Source: Burkholderiaceae bacterium (GTDB taxonomy: Bacteria > Pseudomonadota > Gammaproteobacteria > Burkholderiales > Burkholderiaceae). From it: a stretch of 32,924 bases of DNA. A program made the translations under genes and the position numbers. The notes beneath the pieces were generated by a model. That model did not search any database. It saw only the letters and a program-made list of their open reading frames with translations, and had not been told where the DNA came from. Location of the stretch: NCBI GenBank assembly GCA_021166835.1, contig JAJPEN010000032.1, positions 1-32,924 of the forward strand, read 5' to 3'. The stretch's first letter is position 1. Every line of letters starts with the position of its first letter. This document shows positions 31,410 through 32,924 of the stretch, in pieces.

Positions 31410-32924
31410 TCAAGCGGTACCTTCCAATGCAGGCTGCGCCGCGCTCTCCCGAGAGCTGGCTGCACCCATCAACTCACGAAGATTCTCTTCGTTCAACGTC
31501 TCTTTCTCGATCAGCAGCGCCGACCCGCGGTCCAGAGTCGATCGCTGCTGAGCAAGAACCCGCGTCGCGTTCTCGAATGCCGCATCGAGAATCGCCTTGA
31601 CGGCACGGTCGATCTCCCGCGCGACCTCCTCGCTGAAATCGTGTCTACGGGTCATCGTCTGAGGAACGTCCAGAAAGCGCTCGCTCTCCCCCTCGTACGA
31701 CACGTGCCCGAGCTTCGCTTCCATTCCGTAGCGCATGACCATGCTGCGGGCAATGTCGGTTGCCTTCGCGAGATCGTCCGCCGCTCCGGTCGAGAGGTGA
31801 CCGAAGACCAGATTCTCGGAGGCACGCCCGCCGAGCAGGACGGCCATCTTGTTCTCGAGTTCCTCGCGCGTCATCAGAAACCTGTCCTCGGTGGGTCGCT
31901 GAATGGTGTAACCCAGGGCCCCGATACCGCGCGGGATGATGGAGATCTTGTGCACCTTGTCCACGCCGGGCAGCGAGAGCGCGACGAGCGCGTGCCCCAT
32001 CTCGTGGTATGCGACAACCCTGCGTTCGAGCGGATTCAGCAGCCGGTTTCGCTTCTCGAGGCCCGCGACGATGCGCTCGATCGCCGCGGTGAAATCATCG
32101 AGCCCCGCCGCTTCTGCGCTCCGGCGCGTTGCCAGCAGTGCCGCCTCGTTGACGAGATTGGCCAGATCCGCGCCGCTGAAGCCTGGGGTGAGCGCGGCGA
32201 TCTTCTCGGGATCGGCGTCGGCGGCGAGTTTCACCTTCTTCAGATGTACGTGCAGGATCTGCACGCGCCCTTTGCGGTCGGGACGGTCGACCAGCACCTG
32301 GCGATCGAAGCGACCTGCCCGCAGCAGCGCGGGATCGAGGATCTCGGGACGGTTGGTTGCAGCGAGCAGCACGACGCCCGCACTCGAGTCGAATCCGTCC
32401 ATCTCGGCAAGGAGCTGATTGAGCGTCTGTTCCTTCTCGTCGTGGCCGCCCATCGGGTAGGCGCCGCGCGCGCGCCCCAGCGCGTCTAGTTCGTCGATGA
32501 AGATGATGGCCGGCGCCCGCTTGCGCGCCTGTTCGAACAGGTCGCGAACGCGCGCGGCGCCCACGCCGACGAACATCTCGACGAATTCCGAGCCGCTGAT
32601 CGAGAAGAACGGCACACCGGCTTGCCCGGCCACCGCGCGCGCAAGAAGCGTCTTGCCGGTGCCCGGCGGACCTACGAGCAGGATTCCCTTCGGTACACGG
32701 CCGCCCAGGCGTCCGTACCGCTCGGAATCCTTCAGGAAGCCGATCACTTCGCGAAGTTCCTCCTTCGCCTCGTCCACGCCGGCGACGTCGTCGAAAGTGA
32801 CTTTCGTGTCGGTCTCCATGTACACCTTGGCCCGGCTCTTGCCCACCGACATGAATCCGCCCATGCCCTGCTGGCCGGACATGCGCTTGATGAGGAAGCT
32901 CCACAGCGCAAAGAAGACGAGCGC
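31410..32924 (-). CDS. ftsH: ATP-dependent zinc metalloprotease FtsH (5' end outside window)
   Basis: 504 residues are visible; roughly the first 110-120, with the first helix and periplasmic part, are cut off by the right edge. The visible part starts in the second transmembrane helix ([13 protein letters not shown]), then a Gly/Met linker, AAA+ domain with Walker A GPPGTGKT (85-92), Walker [10 protein letters not shown], the second region of homology ([20 protein letters not shown]) and the protease zinc site HEMGH. FtsH is an inner-membrane hexamer that degrades misfolded membrane and short-lived proteins. An ATG at 32882 is internal and not the true start. Extra FtsH copies are common in stress islands, and this may be one rather than the housekeeping gene. 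Confidence 0.95.
   Translation of the reverse strand, partial: ALVFFALWSFLIKRMSGQQGMGGFMSVGKSRAKVYMETDTKVTFDDVAGVDEAKEELREVIGFLKDSERYGRLGGRVPKGILLVGPPGTGKTLLARAVAGQAGVPFFSISGSEFVEMFVGVGAARVRDLFEQARKRAPAIIFIDELDALGRARGAYPMGGHDEKEQTLNQLLAEMDGFDSSAGVVLLAATNRPEILDPALLRAGRFDRQVLVDRPDRKGRVQILHVHLKKVKLAADADPEKIAALTPGFSGADLANLVNEAALLATRRSAEAAGLDDFTAAIERIVAGLEKRNRLLNPLERRVVAYHEMGHALVALSLPGVDKVHKISIIPRGIGALGYTIQRPTEDRFLMTREELENKMAVLLGGRASENLVFGHLSTGAADDLAKATDIARSMVMRYGMEAKLGHVSYEGESERFLDVPQTMTRRHDFSEEVAREIDRAVKAILDAAFENATRVLAQQRSTLDRGSALLIEKETLNEENLRELMGAASSRESAAQPALEGTA

Overview
The window is GC-rich chromosomal or island DNA. Gene density, codon use, two DUF4148 secreted proteins, a CzcI-type protein and a PEP-CTERM-like anchored DUF305 protein suggest a betaproteobacterium, probably Burkholderiales or a relative. 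This is inferred from gene content; there is no rRNA, tRNA or other taxonomic marker here. I see no IS element, CRISPR array or phage gene.

Left part (1-13.7 kb): a heavy-metal efflux region. A CadA/ZntA-type P1B ATPase runs off the left edge behind a MerR-family (CadR/PbrR-like) operator. Next, on the minus strand, comes a likely operon: response regulator, sensor kinase, SPC-type (P1B-4) metal ATPase and a CusF-like periplasmic copper protein. A CusR-box-like palindrome lies upstream, and a divergent DUF4148 gene follows. A second minus-strand operon encodes czcI-czcC-czcB-czcA (HME-RND efflux) and ends in a PII-like regulator. Its junctions C/B and A/PII overlap, as expected for translational coupling.

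Middle (13.8-21 kb): an HhH plus nuclease-like protein of unknown role; a cytosolic Csp copper-storage protein with 19 cysteines; a DUF305/PEP-CTERM protein; the tail of an ArsR-rhodanese protein that has lost its HTH and start codon; secreted and small membrane proteins; a stub of an MFS transporter; a Cys/His-rich secreted protein; and a cassette of beta-propeller protein, 37-residue membrane peptide and Tat-exported, Met-rich multicopper oxidase. Together these point to copper handling in cytosol, periplasm and envelope.

Right part (21-32.9 kb): a stress and carbon module in partial decay. A cardiolipin-synthase-like gene is broken by one in-frame TAG. A ppsA remnant and a type II (archaeal-type) GAPDH gene both carry large internal deletions and frameshifts. 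Downstream, LDH, PGK and a HAD-GH65 fusion (predicted sugar phosphorylase plus beta-phosphoglucomutase) look intact and are tightly packed, followed by an OsmC-type peroxidase. A repeat-containing secreted protein and FtsH (cut by the right edge) lie on the minus strand. Two minus-strand secreted-protein genes about 8 kb apart share a promoter motif at the same distance from their start codons, suggesting one regulon. No single entirely new system is evident. The best leads are that shared motif, the coupled PII-RND pair, the HhH-nuclease protein, and the decayed glycolytic operon with its open GAPDH-LDH fusion frame.
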